A stretch of 64,000 nt of DNA from Enhydrobacter aerosaccus (GCA_903839865.1 CAIMEE010000302.1:1-64000); one strand, 5' to 3'; shown: positions 28,769-39,437, numbered from the stretch's first letter. Numbers and translations: made by a program. The notes: generated by a model not told the origin, from the letters alone.

Positions 28769-29556
28769 ACCGCATCGCCATCGCCCGCGACAGGGGAGTA
28801 CCGCTCCATCACCAGATCTACCTGGTGCTGGCGGACGGAATCTCGGCCGGGCGCTACGCCGCGGGCGAGCCGCTGCCGACGGAAGAGCAGCTCACGCGGA
28901 TGTTCAGCGTGTCGCGCATCACGGTGCGGCGCGCGATGAGCACACTGCACGACGCGGGCCTGGTCGAACGCGGAGCCGGTCGCCGCACGGTGGCGCGACC
29001 CAGGCTTGGCCAGCCGATGCGCATGCCGATGGCCTCGGTGATCGAAAACATCGTGGCATACGGCGCCGAAACCGTGGCGAGGGTCGTCGAGTTCGGCTAC
29101 GTGCCGGCACGGGGATTTGCCCGCGAGCGCCTGTGGGACGCGGCCGACCGCCCGGTCCAGCGCGCGGTGCGCCTGCGCTCGCAGGACGGCGTGCCGGTCA
29201 TGCATCTCACCAGTTGGGTGCCGGCGGCGCTCGGCGAGACGTTCACCGCCGAGGAGCTGAACCGCATCCCGATGTACCGGCTGCTGGCGCGGGCAGGGGC
29301 GGAAATCTGCGCGGCCGAGCAGCTCGTGTCGGCGACCTTGGCTGATCCGCTGGTTGCCTCGCGCCTCGGCGTCAAGGTCGGGGCGGCGCTGATCGATCTG
29401 CGCTCGCTCATGATCGATCGCACGGGACGCGGCGTCGAATATGTCGAGATGCTGGCCGTTCCCGAATACCTGAAGCTGCGATTCAAGATGCAGGCGGATC
29501 ATGCCGCCTCGAAGTCCGTCACCGGCCGCAAGCCGGCCCGTTCCAAGCAAGGTTGA
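28765..29556 (+). CDS. GntR-family transcriptional regulator with UTRA domain
   Basis: VPLHHQIYLVLADGISAGRYAAGEPLPTEEQLTRMFSVSRITVRRAMSTLHDAGLVERGAGRRTVA. Confidence 0.92.
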   Translation: MNRIAIARDRGVPLHHQIYLVLADGISAGRYAAGEPLPTEEQLTRMFSVSRITVRRAMSTLHDAGLVERGAGRRTVARPRLGQPMRMPMASVIENIVAYGAETVARVVEFGYVPARGFARERLWDAADRPVQRAVRLRSQDGVPVMHLTSWVPAALGETFTAEELNRIPMYRLLARAGAEICAAEQLVSATLADPLVASRLGVKVGAALIDLRSLMIDRTGRGVEYVEMLAVPEYLKLRFKMQADHAASKSVTGRKPARSKQG

Positions 29557-29567
29557 AGGAGAAAGTC

Positions 29568-30449
29568 ATGACCAACGCCGCAAACTTCCGCTCGCTGCTC
29601 GCCAGCCGCAAGATGATCGTCGCTCCCGGTGCGGTCGACTGCATCACCGCTCGCGCCATCAACCAGGCGGGCTTTGCCGCGGCCTACATGACCGGCGCCG
29701 GCACCTCGGCTACGCTCGGCTATCCCGACTACGGCCTGATCACCATGACCGAGATGGTGGCCAATGCGACCCGGATCGTGAACTCGATCGACATTCCCCT
29801 GATCAGCGACAGCGACACAGGCTTCGGCAACGAACTCAACGTCTTTCGCACGGTGCAGGAGTTCGAACGCGCGGGGGTCGCGGCAATTCATATCGAGGAC
29901 CAGGTGTTTCCCAAGAAGTGCGGGCATCTCGACAACAAGGAACTGGTGAGCCGCGAGGACTTCGTCGCCAAGATCCGCGCCGCGGCGGCCGCCCGCAAGA
30001 GCAGGGAGTTCTGCGTGATCGCGCGCACCGACTCGCGCGCCGTTGTCGGCCTCGACGAGGCGATCGAGCGCGCCAATGCCGCCCTCGCCGCCGGTGCGGA
30101 CGTGGCCTTCGTCGAGGCGCCGCAGACGATGGCCGAGATCGAGGCGGTGCCCAAGCGGGTCAAGGGGCCGTGCCTTCTGAACGTGGTGCGCGGCGGCAAG
30201 ACGCCGGAGATCGAGCTCGCCGAGGCCGAGCGCATGGGATACGCGATCGCCATCGTCCCCGGCCTGCTGCTGGGCGGCATTATATCGACCTGTGATCGCC
30301 TGCTGGCCGACCTCAAGCTGGGCAAGTTCCCGCCCGTCACCGGCTCGCCCGGCAAGATCTTCGCGCGATTTGGTGCGGCCGAGTGGGACGAGCGCCGCAC
30401 GGCATTCCGCGACCCGGTCAACACCACCACCAAGGCCGCGGCGGAATAG
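29568..30449 (+). CDS. isocitrate lyase / PEP mutase-family C-C lyase
   Basis: VAPGAVDCITARAINQAGFAAAYMTGAGTSATLGYPDYG...DSDTGFGN...IHIEDQVFPKKCGHLDNKELV; KKCGH lyase signature present. Confidence 0.93.
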   Translation: MTNAANFRSLLASRKMIVAPGAVDCITARAINQAGFAAAYMTGAGTSATLGYPDYGLITMTEMVANATRIVNSIDIPLISDSDTGFGNELNVFRTVQEFERAGVAAIHIEDQVFPKKCGHLDNKELVSREDFVAKIRAAAAARKSREFCVIARTDSRAVVGLDEAIERANAALAAGADVAFVEAPQTMAEIEAVPKRVKGPCLLNVVRGGKTPEIELAEAERMGYAIAIVPGLLLGGIISTCDRLLADLKLGKFPPVTGSPGKIFARFGAAEWDERRTAFRDPVNTTTKAAAE

Positions 30450-30461
30450 GGAGTACCCGCG

Positions 30462-31865
30462 ATGACCGCCGCGAGGACGATGTTCGAGAAGATCTGGCAG
30501 CGGCACGTCGTCGTCGATCGCGACGACGGATACACGCTGCTCTATATCGACCGCCACCTGATGCACGACGGATCGGCGACGGGCTTTGCCCTGTTGCGCG
30601 ACCGCGGGCTGAAGCTCAGGCGGCCGGATCGCGGCTTCGCCACGCCCGATCATTACGTGCTGAGTAGCAGCCGCTCGATCGCCGATATCCCGGATCCCAA
30701 CCACTGGCGGCTGGTCGAGCAGATCCGCGAGAACAGCGAGCAAACCGGCGTGACCCTGTTCGATCTCGGCGACGATCGCCAGGGCATCGCCCATGTCGTC
30801 GGGCCGGAGCAGGGCGTGACGCAGCCCGGCATCACGATGGTCTGCGGCGACTCCCACACCTCGACGCACGGCGCGCTGGGCGCGCTGGCGTTCGGCATCG
30901 GCTCGTCGGAAGTCGGGCACGTCATGGCGACGCAGTGCCTGTGGCAGCGCAAGCCCAAGGCCATGCGCATTACCGTCGACGGCACCCTGGGTGCGGGCAT
31001 CACCGCCAAGGACGTCGTGCTGGCCATTATCGCCCGTATCGGCGCCGCGGGCGCGGTGGGCCACGTGATCGAATACGCGGGCAGCGCGATCCGCGGCCTG
31101 TCGATCGAGGGCCGCCTCACCCTGTGCAACATGTCGATCGAAGCCGGCGGCCGGGCCGGGATGGTGGCCCCCGACGACACCACGATTGCCTATCTCGAGG
31201 GCCGTCCCTACGCGCCCAAGGGTGCCGAATGGGACAAGGCCGTCGCGTTCTGGCGCTCCGTGCCGAGCGATGACGGCGCGGTCTTCGATCGCGAGGTCAG
31301 CCTCGACGCGGCGTCGATCGTGCCGATGGTCACCTGGGGCACGAGCCCGGAGGATGCGCTGCCGATCACGGGCCGCATCCCCGCGCCGTCCTCTGCGGCC
31401 GATCCGGCGCGCGAGGAGAGCATCAAGCGCGCACTCGACTACATGGACCTGGTGCCCGGCACGCCGCTCGAGCAGGTCGCGGTCGATCGCGTCTTCATCG
31501 GTTCCTGCACCAACAGCCGCATCGAGGATTTGCGCGCGGCGGCCGGCATCGCGCAGGGCCGCAAGGCCGTGATTCCCACCTGGGTCGTGGCGGGCTCGGG
31601 CCTGGTCAAGCGCCAGGCCGAGGCCGAGGGGCTCGACAAGATTTTCCTCGCCGCGGGCTTCGAATGGCGCGAGCCCGGGTGTTCGATGTGCGTCGGCATG
31701 AACGGCGACACCGGCAAGCCCGGCCAGCGCATCGCCTCGACCTCGAACCGCAACTTCGTGGGCCGGCAGGGGCCAGGTGTGCGCACGCATCTGGTGAGCC
31801 CGACGATGGCGGCGGCCGCCGCGGTCACCGGTCGCTTCACCGACGTGCGCAAGATGATGGGCTAG
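30462..31865 (+). CDS. LeuC-like aconitase-family hydro-lyase large subunit
   Basis: [35 protein letters not shown]...[19 protein letters not shown]...[10 protein letters not shown]. Confidence 0.93.
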   Translation: MTAARTMFEKIWQRHVVVDRDDGYTLLYIDRHLMHDGSATGFALLRDRGLKLRRPDRGFATPDHYVLSSSRSIADIPDPNHWRLVEQIRENSEQTGVTLFDLGDDRQGIAHVVGPEQGVTQPGITMVCGDSHTSTHGALGALAFGIGSSEVGHVMATQCLWQRKPKAMRITVDGTLGAGITAKDVVLAIIARIGAAGAVGHVIEYAGSAIRGLSIEGRLTLCNMSIEAGGRAGMVAPDDTTIAYLEGRPYAPKGAEWDKAVAFWRSVPSDDGAVFDREVSLDAASIVPMVTWGTSPEDALPITGRIPAPSSAADPAREESIKRALDYMDLVPGTPLEQVAVDRVFIGSCTNSRIEDLRAAAGIAQGRKAVIPTWVVAGSGLVKRQAEAEGLDKIFLAAGFEWREPGCSMCVGMNGDTGKPGQRIASTSNRNFVGRQGPGVRTHLVSPTMAAAAAVTGRFTDVRKMMG

Positions 31866-31874
31866 GAGAGAACC

Positions 31875-32477
31875 ATGGAACCTTTCACCAGTCTCACCGC
31901 CGTCGCCGTGCCGCTCGACCAGCGCAACGTCGACACCGACCAGATCATCCCGGCCCGCTTCCTCGGCATGCCGCGCGCCCAGCAGCTCGACGGCTTCTTC
32001 CACGACATGCGGCTCGACCGCAGCGGCCGGCCGCGCGAGGGCGTGACCCTCAACAATCCGGAATATGCCGGCGCCCGGATCATCGTCGGCAACGACAACT
32101 TCGCCTGTGGCTCGTCGCGCGAGACCGCCGTCACCGTCATGGTCGACAAGGGCTATCGCGCCTTTGTGGCACCGTCGTTCGGCGACATCTTCTTCAACAA
32201 CTGCTTCTCCAACGGCGTGCTACCGGTCCGCCTGCCGGCCGATCGCGTCGCGCGCATCCGCGTCATTCTGCACGAGCTTCCGGGCGCCAAGATGTCGATT
32301 GACCTCGCGACGCAGACCGTCGTCGGTCCGGACGGCCGCACCGATACCTTCGAGATCGATTCCTTTCGCAAGGAGTGCCTGCTGAAGGGCGTCGATTCGA
32401 TCGCCCTAACGCTGGGTTATGCCAAGGACATCGCCACCTTCGAGGAGCGCCAGGGCCGCGAGCTGAGCTGGCTGTAG
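31875..32477 (+). CDS. LeuD-like aconitase-family hydro-lyase small subunit
   Basis: DQRNVDTDQIIPARFL...IIVGNDNFACGSSRETAVTVMVDKGYRAFVAPSFGDIFFNNCFSNGVLPV. Confidence 0.94.
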   Translation: MEPFTSLTAVAVPLDQRNVDTDQIIPARFLGMPRAQQLDGFFHDMRLDRSGRPREGVTLNNPEYAGARIIVGNDNFACGSSRETAVTVMVDKGYRAFVAPSFGDIFFNNCFSNGVLPVRLPADRVARIRVILHELPGAKMSIDLATQTVVGPDGRTDTFEIDSFRKECLLKGVDSIALTLGYAKDIATFEERQGRELSWL

Positions 32478-32486
32478 CCGCCGACT

Positions 32487-34586
32487 CTATCTGCCCTCGC
32501 GCCACCAGGCGGCCGCGATCGCCATCAGGAAGGCCAGTGCCACAAGAATGCCCGGCAGCAGCGGCGTCTGGTTGATGCCTGCAACCGTATAGCCGTCGTT
32601 GCGCCGCAATCCCAGCCAGTCCGAGCCGCCGGCGGCGCGGCCGGGGCGAACGGCGCGGATGTCGGGCTCACTCTGGTCCTGAAGCCACATCAGGGTGCCG
32701 GCGGAGGCTTCGACCAGTGGCCGAAGCTTGGCATCGGTCGCGCGCACGTCGGAGAATTCCAGCGGATCGGGGTTCCCGACCGCGGCCACGGCGTGAAGCG
32801 TGCCGTCGTCGAAGCGATAGAGGCCGGGCTTGTCGACATCGACCACGGCGCGGCCGAGGCCGGGCGCTGTCTGCTGCAGGTCGATCTTGCGCTCGGCGCC
32901 GCCATTGGGTGGTGTGCCGGGAGCGGTCATCGTCACCTGCGGAAAGGTCGAGGCGAGCGTGCGACGCACGATCTCGATACGGCCGCCGACGGCGGTGGCG
33001 CGCAACGCTTCTTCCTCGAGATCGGGTTCCTTCATCAGCCAGTGCGCGACTCTGCGGACGAGCTCGGGCTGGGGTCCGCCGCCGTCGATGCCGCGGTTCC
33101 ACATCCAGAGCTGGTCGGAGAGGAATTCGGCGACGCGGCCCTTGCCGACACGATCGAGCACGACGAGGGGGCGATCCTCGGCGCCAGCCAGGACGGTATT
33201 GCCATGCTCGGTCTTCGAGGTGACGAGGCGGAACCAACGGCCCCACTCGGGCTCCTTACCGGGCTGGCCTTCCTGCGGGAGGTTCGCGGTCACCGGATGG
33301 CGCTGGCCGATCTCGCTCACCTTGGGCTTGAAGCCCACCTCCAGCACGTCGCCCAGCGGCGCCGCCGGCAGGATGGCGCCGAGCGGCGTACGATAAAGCG
33401 AGCGTTGCGTCGCGAACACCGGACCGACCGAGACCAGCAGCGCACCGCCGCCCTTCACGTATTCGGCGATGTTGCGGAAATAGTCGCGCGTGATCAGGTT
33501 TCCCGACTCGTAGCGGTCGAAGATGATGAGGTCGAATTCCTTCAGCTTCTGTTCGAACAGTTCGCGCATCGGGAAGACGATCAGCGACAGCTCGCGCACC
33601 GGCGTGAAATCGTCCTTCTGCGGCGTGCGCAGGATGGTGAAGTGCACCAGGTCGACGGCAGGATCGCTCTTCAGCAGGTTCCGCCATGCCCGCTCGCCCT
33701 GGTAGGGCTCACCCGACACCAGCAGGACGCGCAGCCGATCGCGCACGCCCGAGATGGTGAACAGCGCGCGGTTGTTGTCGAGCGTGAGCTCGTTCTGGCC
33801 GGGCGCCACCTCGATCTCGACGACGTTGGGGCCAGGGTTGGCGACGGTGATCGGCACTTCGACAGGCTTGCCTACCGGCACCTCCATGCGCTTCACGATT
33901 TCGCCGCCCACCGTGAGGGTGACGGGCGCCGTGCCGCCGTTCGGATCCTCGACATGGAACTTGGCAGTGACCTCGCGGCCGACCACGCCGTAGCGCGGCG
34001 ACTGCTCGATCACGATCAGCCGGTCGCGCTCGTTCTTCTTGCCGGCGATCAGCGCATGCAGCGGCGCGCCGCCCAGTTCCGGCGGCAGGTTGGCCGGCAC
34101 GTCGTGGACCTGGCCGTCGCTCAGCAGCACGACGCCGGCCAGCCGTTCCGGCGGCACGTCGACCAGGGCCGAACGCATCGCCTCGATCAGGCGCGTGCCG
34201 CCCGGACGCTCGCTGCCGAGCTGGATGTGCGATGGCGGCAGCACGGCTTCGCGGATCTCGAGCCCTTCCTGCTGGCCGAACTTGCGCTTCAGCATCTCGC
34301 GCGCGGCCTGGACCTGCTGGCGGCGTTCGCCGATCGCCATCGAATCGCTGTCGTCGACCACGATGAGTGCCACGTCGGCGATCGGCTTGCGCTGCTCCTC
34401 GATCAGCTGCGGCTTGGCCAGTGCCGCCAGCACGACGACAACGGCGCCAAGACGCATCAACGTGCCGCGCGCGCCAGCGCGCAGGCCGAGCAGCACCAGC
34501 GCCAGGCCGGCGATGCCCATCGCCGCGAGCGCTTCCCACGGGATCAGCGGATCGAAGGCGATCGAGGCGGCGGACGTCGTGTTCAT
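32487..34586 (-). CDS. large membrane protein with VWA/glutamine-amidotransferase-like region
   Basis: TM N-terminus; VALIVVDDSDSMAIGERRQQVQAAREML; class I GATase-like EYVKGGGALLVSVGPVF; operon context. Confidence 0.82.
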   Translation of the reverse strand: MNTTSAASIAFDPLIPWEALAAMGIAGLALVLLGLRAGARGTLMRLGAVVVVLAALAKPQLIEEQRKPIADVALIVVDDSDSMAIGERRQQVQAAREMLKRKFGQQEGLEIREAVLPPSHIQLGSERPGGTRLIEAMRSALVDVPPERLAGVVLLSDGQVHDVPANLPPELGGAPLHALIAGKKNERDRLIVIEQSPRYGVVGREVTAKFHVEDPNGGTAPVTLTVGGEIVKRMEVPVGKPVEVPITVANPGPNVVEIEVAPGQNELTLDNNRALFTISGVRDRLRVLLVSGEPYQGERAWRNLLKSDPAVDLVHFTILRTPQKDDFTPVRELSLIVFPMRELFEQKLKEFDLIIFDRYESGNLITRDYFRNIAEYVKGGGALLVSVGPVFATQRSLYRTPLGAILPAAPLGDVLEVGFKPKVSEIGQRHPVTANLPQEGQPGKEPEWGRWFRLVTSKTEHGNTVLAGAEDRPLVVLDRVGKGRVAEFLSDQLWMWNRGIDGGGPQPELVRRVAHWLMKEPDLEEEALRATAVGGRIEIVRRTLASTFPQVTMTAPGTPPNGGAERKIDLQQTAPGLGRAVVDVDKPGLYRFDDGTLHAVAAVGNPDPLEFSDVRATDAKLRPLVEASAGTLMWLQDQSEPDIRAVRPGRAAGGSDWLGLRRNDGYTVAGINQTPLLPGILVALAFLMAIAAAWWREGR

Positions 34587-37405
34587 CGCCGCAACCTCTG
34601 CATGATGTCCTGGATGTGGACCTGGTCGTCCTTGTAGTTGCCGGTCAGCGCATGCATCACGAGATTGACGCCAACGCGGAACGACATCTCGCGCTGCGTC
34701 TCGCCGCCCGGCGTCACCGGGTTGAGGCCGCGGCCGCGCGCATCGACGGCCCAGGCACCGGCATAGTCGTTCGAGCCGATGATGATCGTCGTGACACCGT
34801 CATTGACCCGTCCGCCGCCGGTCTCGATCCAGAGTTTGCCGCCCTGCCAGCGACCCGGCATGTCCGACAGCAGATAGAACGACTTGGTCAGCACATGCTC
34901 GGGCGGCATGGCGATCAGCGGCGGCGTCTCGATGCCGGCCAGCAGCCGCTTGAGATCCGGATTGCCGTTGGCCGGCTTGTCGAAGCTCATCTGCTGGTCG
35001 CGCGTGTCGACCAGCAGGATGCCGCCGGTGCGCAGGTAGCGGTCGAGCGCCGCAGCTGCCTTGGGCGACGGCGTGGTCTGCGTGGAGGTGATCGGCCAGT
35101 AGATCATCGGGTAGAGACGCGGCTCGTCCTTCTCGAGATCGAGGCCGACCGGATCGGCCGGCTCGACCGAGGTGCGGTTGCGCAGAATCTCGCTCAATCC
35201 CTCGAGGCCCGCCTTGCTGGTGTCGTCGACATCCTTGTCGCCGGTGACGATGTAGGCCAGCCGCACGTCGAGAGCGCCCTTGAGTGCCTCCTGCTCGGAG
35301 AGCTTCGGCGCGGTCGTGGCGCCATCCTTCGGGATGGTGATCACCATCGGGCTGGGCACTTTGGCCGGCGCATTCTGCTGCGCCTCGGCGCGCGGGCTCG
35401 CCAGCAGCACCGCCGCGAACAGCAGCAGGGCTGGCGCTGCGAACAGCAGCAAAGCTGCAGGTGCGGCCCGGCCGAAGCGGACTGCGCGCGGCAACAGTCC
35501 GCGCAGCCACAACGAGAGCAGCAGGTCGACCAGCAACAGAAGCGCCGCCGCCAGCAGGCACCAGCGCGCCAGATCGGTCTCGCCGCCTTCGGACAGCCTG
35601 TCGGTCGTGACGCCCGACGGCAGCACGATCGGTGCGGGTGGTGCGACGTGGTCGCCGATGTTGAATGCGACCTGGGCGTTCTCATCCCCGTAGAAGCCGG
35701 GCGGCGTCGTGGGCTTGGGCACGAAGGTCTGCTGCGCATCGGGCTGCAGCATCTGTACGCCAGCGGGCGGCGCGCCGAGGCGCCCGAAGCCGTCGAGGGC
35801 GCGCCACGGCTTCAGCGCCTTGTTGACGCCGTCGCCCGCGACGCCGCGCGACAGCAGCACCAGCCGCTGCAGCATATCGACGAACAGGCCCGACAGGGCG
35901 AGGTTGCTCCAGTTCGTGTTCGCCGTGGTGTGAACCAGTACGAGATAGCCTTTGCCTCGCTTCTCGCCGGTGACCAGCGGGGTGCCGTCGGCCAGTCGCG
36001 CCCAGGTCTTGTCGGCGAGGTCTGGCGTGGGTTCCGCCAGCACCTGCTGCTGAATGCGCACGTCCTTGGGAACCGGGATGCCGAGGAAGGGGCTGTTGAT
36101 CGGGAACTCGGCCAGCGCCGAGGGCTGGCCCCAGCTCATCACGCCGCCCAAGGAGCGGTCGCCCAGGCGCAGCGGTGTCGGCACCAGCGTGTCGGCGCCG
36201 GCCGCCAGGTTGGGGCCGGCGAAGCGAACGGCCACGCCGCCGTTCTCGATCCACTTGGCGATCTCGTCGCGGTCGGCGCTCGACGGGGCGGCGCTGTCGG
36301 GGATCAGGAGCACCGCGGTGTTGCGTGTCAGCACTGTCTCGCGATCGCCGATCGAGAGGCTGACATAGGGGTCGAGCGCCTTCTCGAGGAAGTAGACTTC
36401 CTGCAAGAGCGGCTGGCCACCCGCGGTTTCACGTTCGCCCAGCACCGACACCGGGCGGCGGCGGTTGCGTTCGTCGAGCAGCACCGCGCTGCCGGCGCCG
36501 CCCTGCGTTTCGATGTCGAGGCGGCTCATGCGGTTGCGCAGCTCCGGCGGCGCGGGCAGTACGCCTTCGCCCTTGGTCTGGTTGGCAGCGAACTCCAGCT
36601 CGATGCGGGCCACGACGCGGCCCTGGTCGTCGGACGCCTGGATCGCGGTCTTGCGCGGGCCGTCTGCCACGGGGCGCAGCGCGCGCACCTTGAGGTCGCG
36701 GCCCTCGGCAACCGGCGGCAGCAACAGCAGCGGCGTGGTCGCCTGGTCGGGCAGCACGACTTCGAGTCCGCCGAAACGGCGCAGGCGCTCGGTAAATTTG
36801 TCGGTGCCGGCGTCCTGCAGCCCGTCGCTGAGCCACACGGCATAGGCGCCATTGTCGAGTTGCATCTTGTCGATGTCGGCCACGGCAGCGGCGCGGTCGG
36901 TCGGCCAGGGTTTCGGGCGGAACGCGCGCAGGATGGTGCGGGCTTCCTCGGGCCGCAGCGCGCCGCGTCGGATCGCCGGCGCATCGAGCGGCAGGGGTGC
37001 GGTGCCGACCAGCGCAACCAGACGCCCGCCGCGTTCGGCGCGCTGGATCAGGCGTTCGGCGTGCACGATACGCGTCGTCCAGCCCGGCGCCGACGACCAG
37101 CCGTCGTCGATGACGAGAAGAAGAGGGCCCTTGCCCGGCAGATCGGCCTGCGGGTTCAGGAGCGGTCGCGCGACGGCCAGGATCAGCGCCGCCGCGAGCA
37201 ACATGCGCAGCAGCAGCAGCCACCACGGCATCTTCATCGGCGTCTGTTCACTGGGCTCCAGTCCGATCAGCAGGCGGATCGCGGGGAAGCGCACCAGCTT
37301 GGGCAGCGGCGGGATCAGGCGCAGCAGCCAATAGATGACCGGCAGCACCAGCAGCAACGCCAGCATGCCGGGAGCCGCGAAAGCGAACGCGCCGAGGCTC
37401 AGCAT
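34583..37405 (-). CDS. BatA N-terminal / DUF4159 domain membrane protein
   Basis: LLLVLPVIYWLLRLIPPLPKLVRFPAIRLL N-terminus; C-terminal RLAYIVTGDKDVDDTSKAGLEGLSEILRNRTSVEPADPVGLDLEKDEPRLYPMIYWPIT typical of DUF4159. Confidence 0.85.
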   Translation of the reverse strand: MLSLGAFAFAAPGMLALLLVLPVIYWLLRLIPPLPKLVRFPAIRLLIGLEPSEQTPMKMPWWLLLLRMLLAAALILAVARPLLNPQADLPGKGPLLLVIDDGWSSAPGWTTRIVHAERLIQRAERGGRLVALVGTAPLPLDAPAIRRGALRPEEARTILRAFRPKPWPTDRAAAVADIDKMQLDNGAYAVWLSDGLQDAGTDKFTERLRRFGGLEVVLPDQATTPLLLLPPVAEGRDLKVRALRPVADGPRKTAIQASDDQGRVVARIELEFAANQTKGEGVLPAPPELRNRMSRLDIETQGGAGSAVLLDERNRRRPVSVLGERETAGGQPLLQEVYFLEKALDPYVSLSIGDRETVLTRNTAVLLIPDSAAPSSADRDEIAKWIENGGVAVRFAGPNLAAGADTLVPTPLRLGDRSLGGVMSWGQPSALAEFPINSPFLGIPVPKDVRIQQQVLAEPTPDLADKTWARLADGTPLVTGEKRGKGYLVLVHTTANTNWSNLALSGLFVDMLQRLVLLSRGVAGDGVNKALKPWRALDGFGRLGAPPAGVQMLQPDAQQTFVPKPTTPPGFYGDENAQVAFNIGDHVAPPAPIVLPSGVTTDRLSEGGETDLARWCLLAAALLLLVDLLLSLWLRGLLPRAVRFGRAAPAALLLFAAPALLLFAAVLLASPRAEAQQNAPAKVPSPMVITIPKDGATTAPKLSEQEALKGALDVRLAYIVTGDKDVDDTSKAGLEGLSEILRNRTSVEPADPVGLDLEKDEPRLYPMIYWPITSTQTTPSPKAAAALDRYLRTGGILLVDTRDQQMSFDKPANGNPDLKRLLAGIETPPLIAMPPEHVLTKSFYLLSDMPGRWQGGKLWIETGGGRVNDGVTTIIIGSNDYAGAWAVDARGRGLNPVTPGGETQREMSFRVGVNLVMHALTGNYKDDQVHIQDIMQRLRR

Positions 37406-37422
37406 GAGAGAGGACTTACCAT

Positions 37423-38328
37423 CTACGCCGCATTCAACCGACCGAGGTCGGCCATGGCGAGATAGAGGGCGAGCAGGATCGTCTGTGGCGGACGGTCGGT
37501 GCGATGGTAATGCACGGTCCAGTTGGCCGGCCGCGCGAGACGCTGAAGCCCGTCGCGTTGGGCGGCGAGCCGCGCGCCGTAGGCGGTGCGCACGGTCTCG
37601 ACGCGCCGCACTGTATGCTGGCCTTCGGCCTCGAGGCCTTCGAACTTCACATGGCCGTCGAACGGCAGGTCTTCCTCGGCGGGATCGAGCACCTGAACGA
37701 TGTGGCCGCGCACGCCGGCGCTCGCGTAGTAGCGAATGACCGGCTCGATCTGCTCGAGCGGATCGAGCCAGTCGGAGACCAGCACGACGGTGCCGTGCGC
37801 GGGCAGCGGCATCATCGGCGGCAGGCTCGAGAGCGTGCGGGTCTTGGCTTCGGCCGCGCGCGATTCCTCGAACATCGTCTCGGCGATGCGGCGCACCGCA
37901 ATGCGCCCCGAGAGCGGCCGCATGCCGGTGCCCAGCAGCGCTATCCGCTCGGCGGCATCGGAAAGAAGACTTGCGAGGGCAAGCGTGATCAGCTCGGCCC
38001 GGACGGCCTTGGTGTCGATGCCGCGCAACGACGCGTACTGCATCGACGGCGATGCATCGCGCCACAGCCAGACGCTCGCTGCGGCTTCCCACTCGGTCTC
38101 GCGTACGAACAGCTGGCGGCTGCGCGCGCTCTGGCGCCAGTCGATGCGGTTGGCGCTGTCGCCGTCACGGAACGGACGGTACTGCCAGAAGGCATCGCCC
38201 TGTCCGACACGGCGCCGTCCATGCACGCCCTGGATCACGGTCGCCGCCACGCGGTCGGCGGCCACCATCAGCGCCGGCAGGGTGCCGGCGAGTTCGAGCG
38301 AGCGGTTGAGGGTTGAGGACTGGGCCAT
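37423..38328 (-). CDS. DUF58 domain-containing protein
   Basis: GRRRVGQGDAFWQYRPFRDGDSANRIDWRQSARSRQLFVRETEWEAA. Confidence 0.93.
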   Translation of the reverse strand: MAQSSTLNRSLELAGTLPALMVAADRVAATVIQGVHGRRRVGQGDAFWQYRPFRDGDSANRIDWRQSARSRQLFVRETEWEAAASVWLWRDASPSMQYASLRGIDTKAVRAELITLALASLLSDAAERIALLGTGMRPLSGRIAVRRIAETMFEESRAAEAKTRTLSSLPPMMPLPAHGTVVLVSDWLDPLEQIEPVIRYYASAGVRGHIVQVLDPAEEDLPFDGHVKFEGLEAEGQHTVRRVETVRTAYGARLAAQRDGLQRLARPANWTVHYHRTDRPPQTILLALYLAMADLGRLNAA

Positions 38329-38359
38329 CGGCTCCGGGTCGCAAGGACTAAGCCAAAGA

Positions 38360-39372
38360 CTAGGTCAACCGGGCGCACATCTGGGCAATCACCGTGTCCA
38401 CGGTGACGCCCTCGGCGCGCGCCGAGAAGTTCACCGCCATGCGATGACGCAGGATGGGACCCGCCAGCGCCACGACGTCGTCGACCGACGGTGCCAGGCG
38501 GCCCTGGATGATGGCGCGGGCACGGCAGGCCAGCATGAATGCCTGGCTGGCGCGGGGGCCGGGGCCCCAGGCGACGCGCTGGCGCACAATCTCGAGGTCG
38601 CTGGTGTCGGGGCGGCCCGCGCGCACCAGCTTCAGGATGGCATCGACCACGCTCTGGCCGATCGGCAGGCGGCGGACCAGGGCCTGCGCCGCCATCAGGT
38701 CGGCCGGCGTCAGCGCCTGCGTAGCCTTGGGCACGTTGGCGCTGGTGGTCGCGATCATGATCTGGCGTTCGGCCTCCTCGTCGGGGTAGCCGACGTCGAC
38801 CTGCAGCAGGAAGCGGTCGAGCTGCGCTTCCGGCAGCGGGTAGGTGCCTTCCTGCTCGAGCGGGTTCTGCGTCGCCAGCACGTGGAACGGCGTCGGCAGG
38901 TCGTAGCGCTTGCCGGCGACGGTGACGTGCCGCTCCTGCATGCTCTGCAGCAGTGCCGACTGGGTACGCGGGCTGGCACGGTTGATTTCGTCGGCCATCA
39001 GCAGCTGGGCGAACACCGGACCCTCGATGAAGCGGAACGAGCGGCGCCCGGCGTCGGTCTCTTCCAGCACTTCGGAGCCCAGGATGTCGGCGGGCATCAG
39101 GTCTGGCGTGAACTGGATGCGCTTGGCCGCCATGCCGAGCACGGTGCCCAGGGTTTCGACCAGCAGGGTCTTGGCGAGGCCCGGCACGCCGATCAGCAGC
39201 AGATGGCCGCCGGAGAGGAGCGTAACGAGGGTTTGATCGATGACCGCCTGCTGGCCATAAATGACTTTGCCGATGGCATCGCGCGCCATGCGGAGCTGCC
39301 CGCCCAGCCGTTCGATGTCCGCAAGAGCGGCTTGGGCGTCGGCGTCGGTCGCGGTCGAAGTGTCGGGGGCCA
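38360..39372 (-). CDS. MoxR-family AAA+ ATPase
   Basis: VIYGQQAVIDQTLVTLLSGGHLLLIGVPGLAKTLLVETLGTVLG...LMADEINRASPRTQSALLQSMQERHVTVAG; GTG start at 39372 or ATG at 39439. Confidence 0.93.
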
Positions 39373-39437
39373 CGAGGCGCTCCTGGTGAGTGGGAATATG
39401 GCTGAGGGAAGCCCAGAATTGAGGCCGGAACAAGGGC

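Noticed and set aside
29568-30449. Call as PEP mutase (phosphonate biosynthesis)
   Set aside because: The KKCGH lyase signature and the LeuCD neighbours favour a C-C lyase, so no phosphonate-synthesis claim is made here
34367-37465. 1032-aa + strand ORF opposite the DUF4159 gene
   Set aside because: Longest shadow ORF in the window; low-complexity Arg/Gln/Ala composition, while the minus frame shows recognised domains
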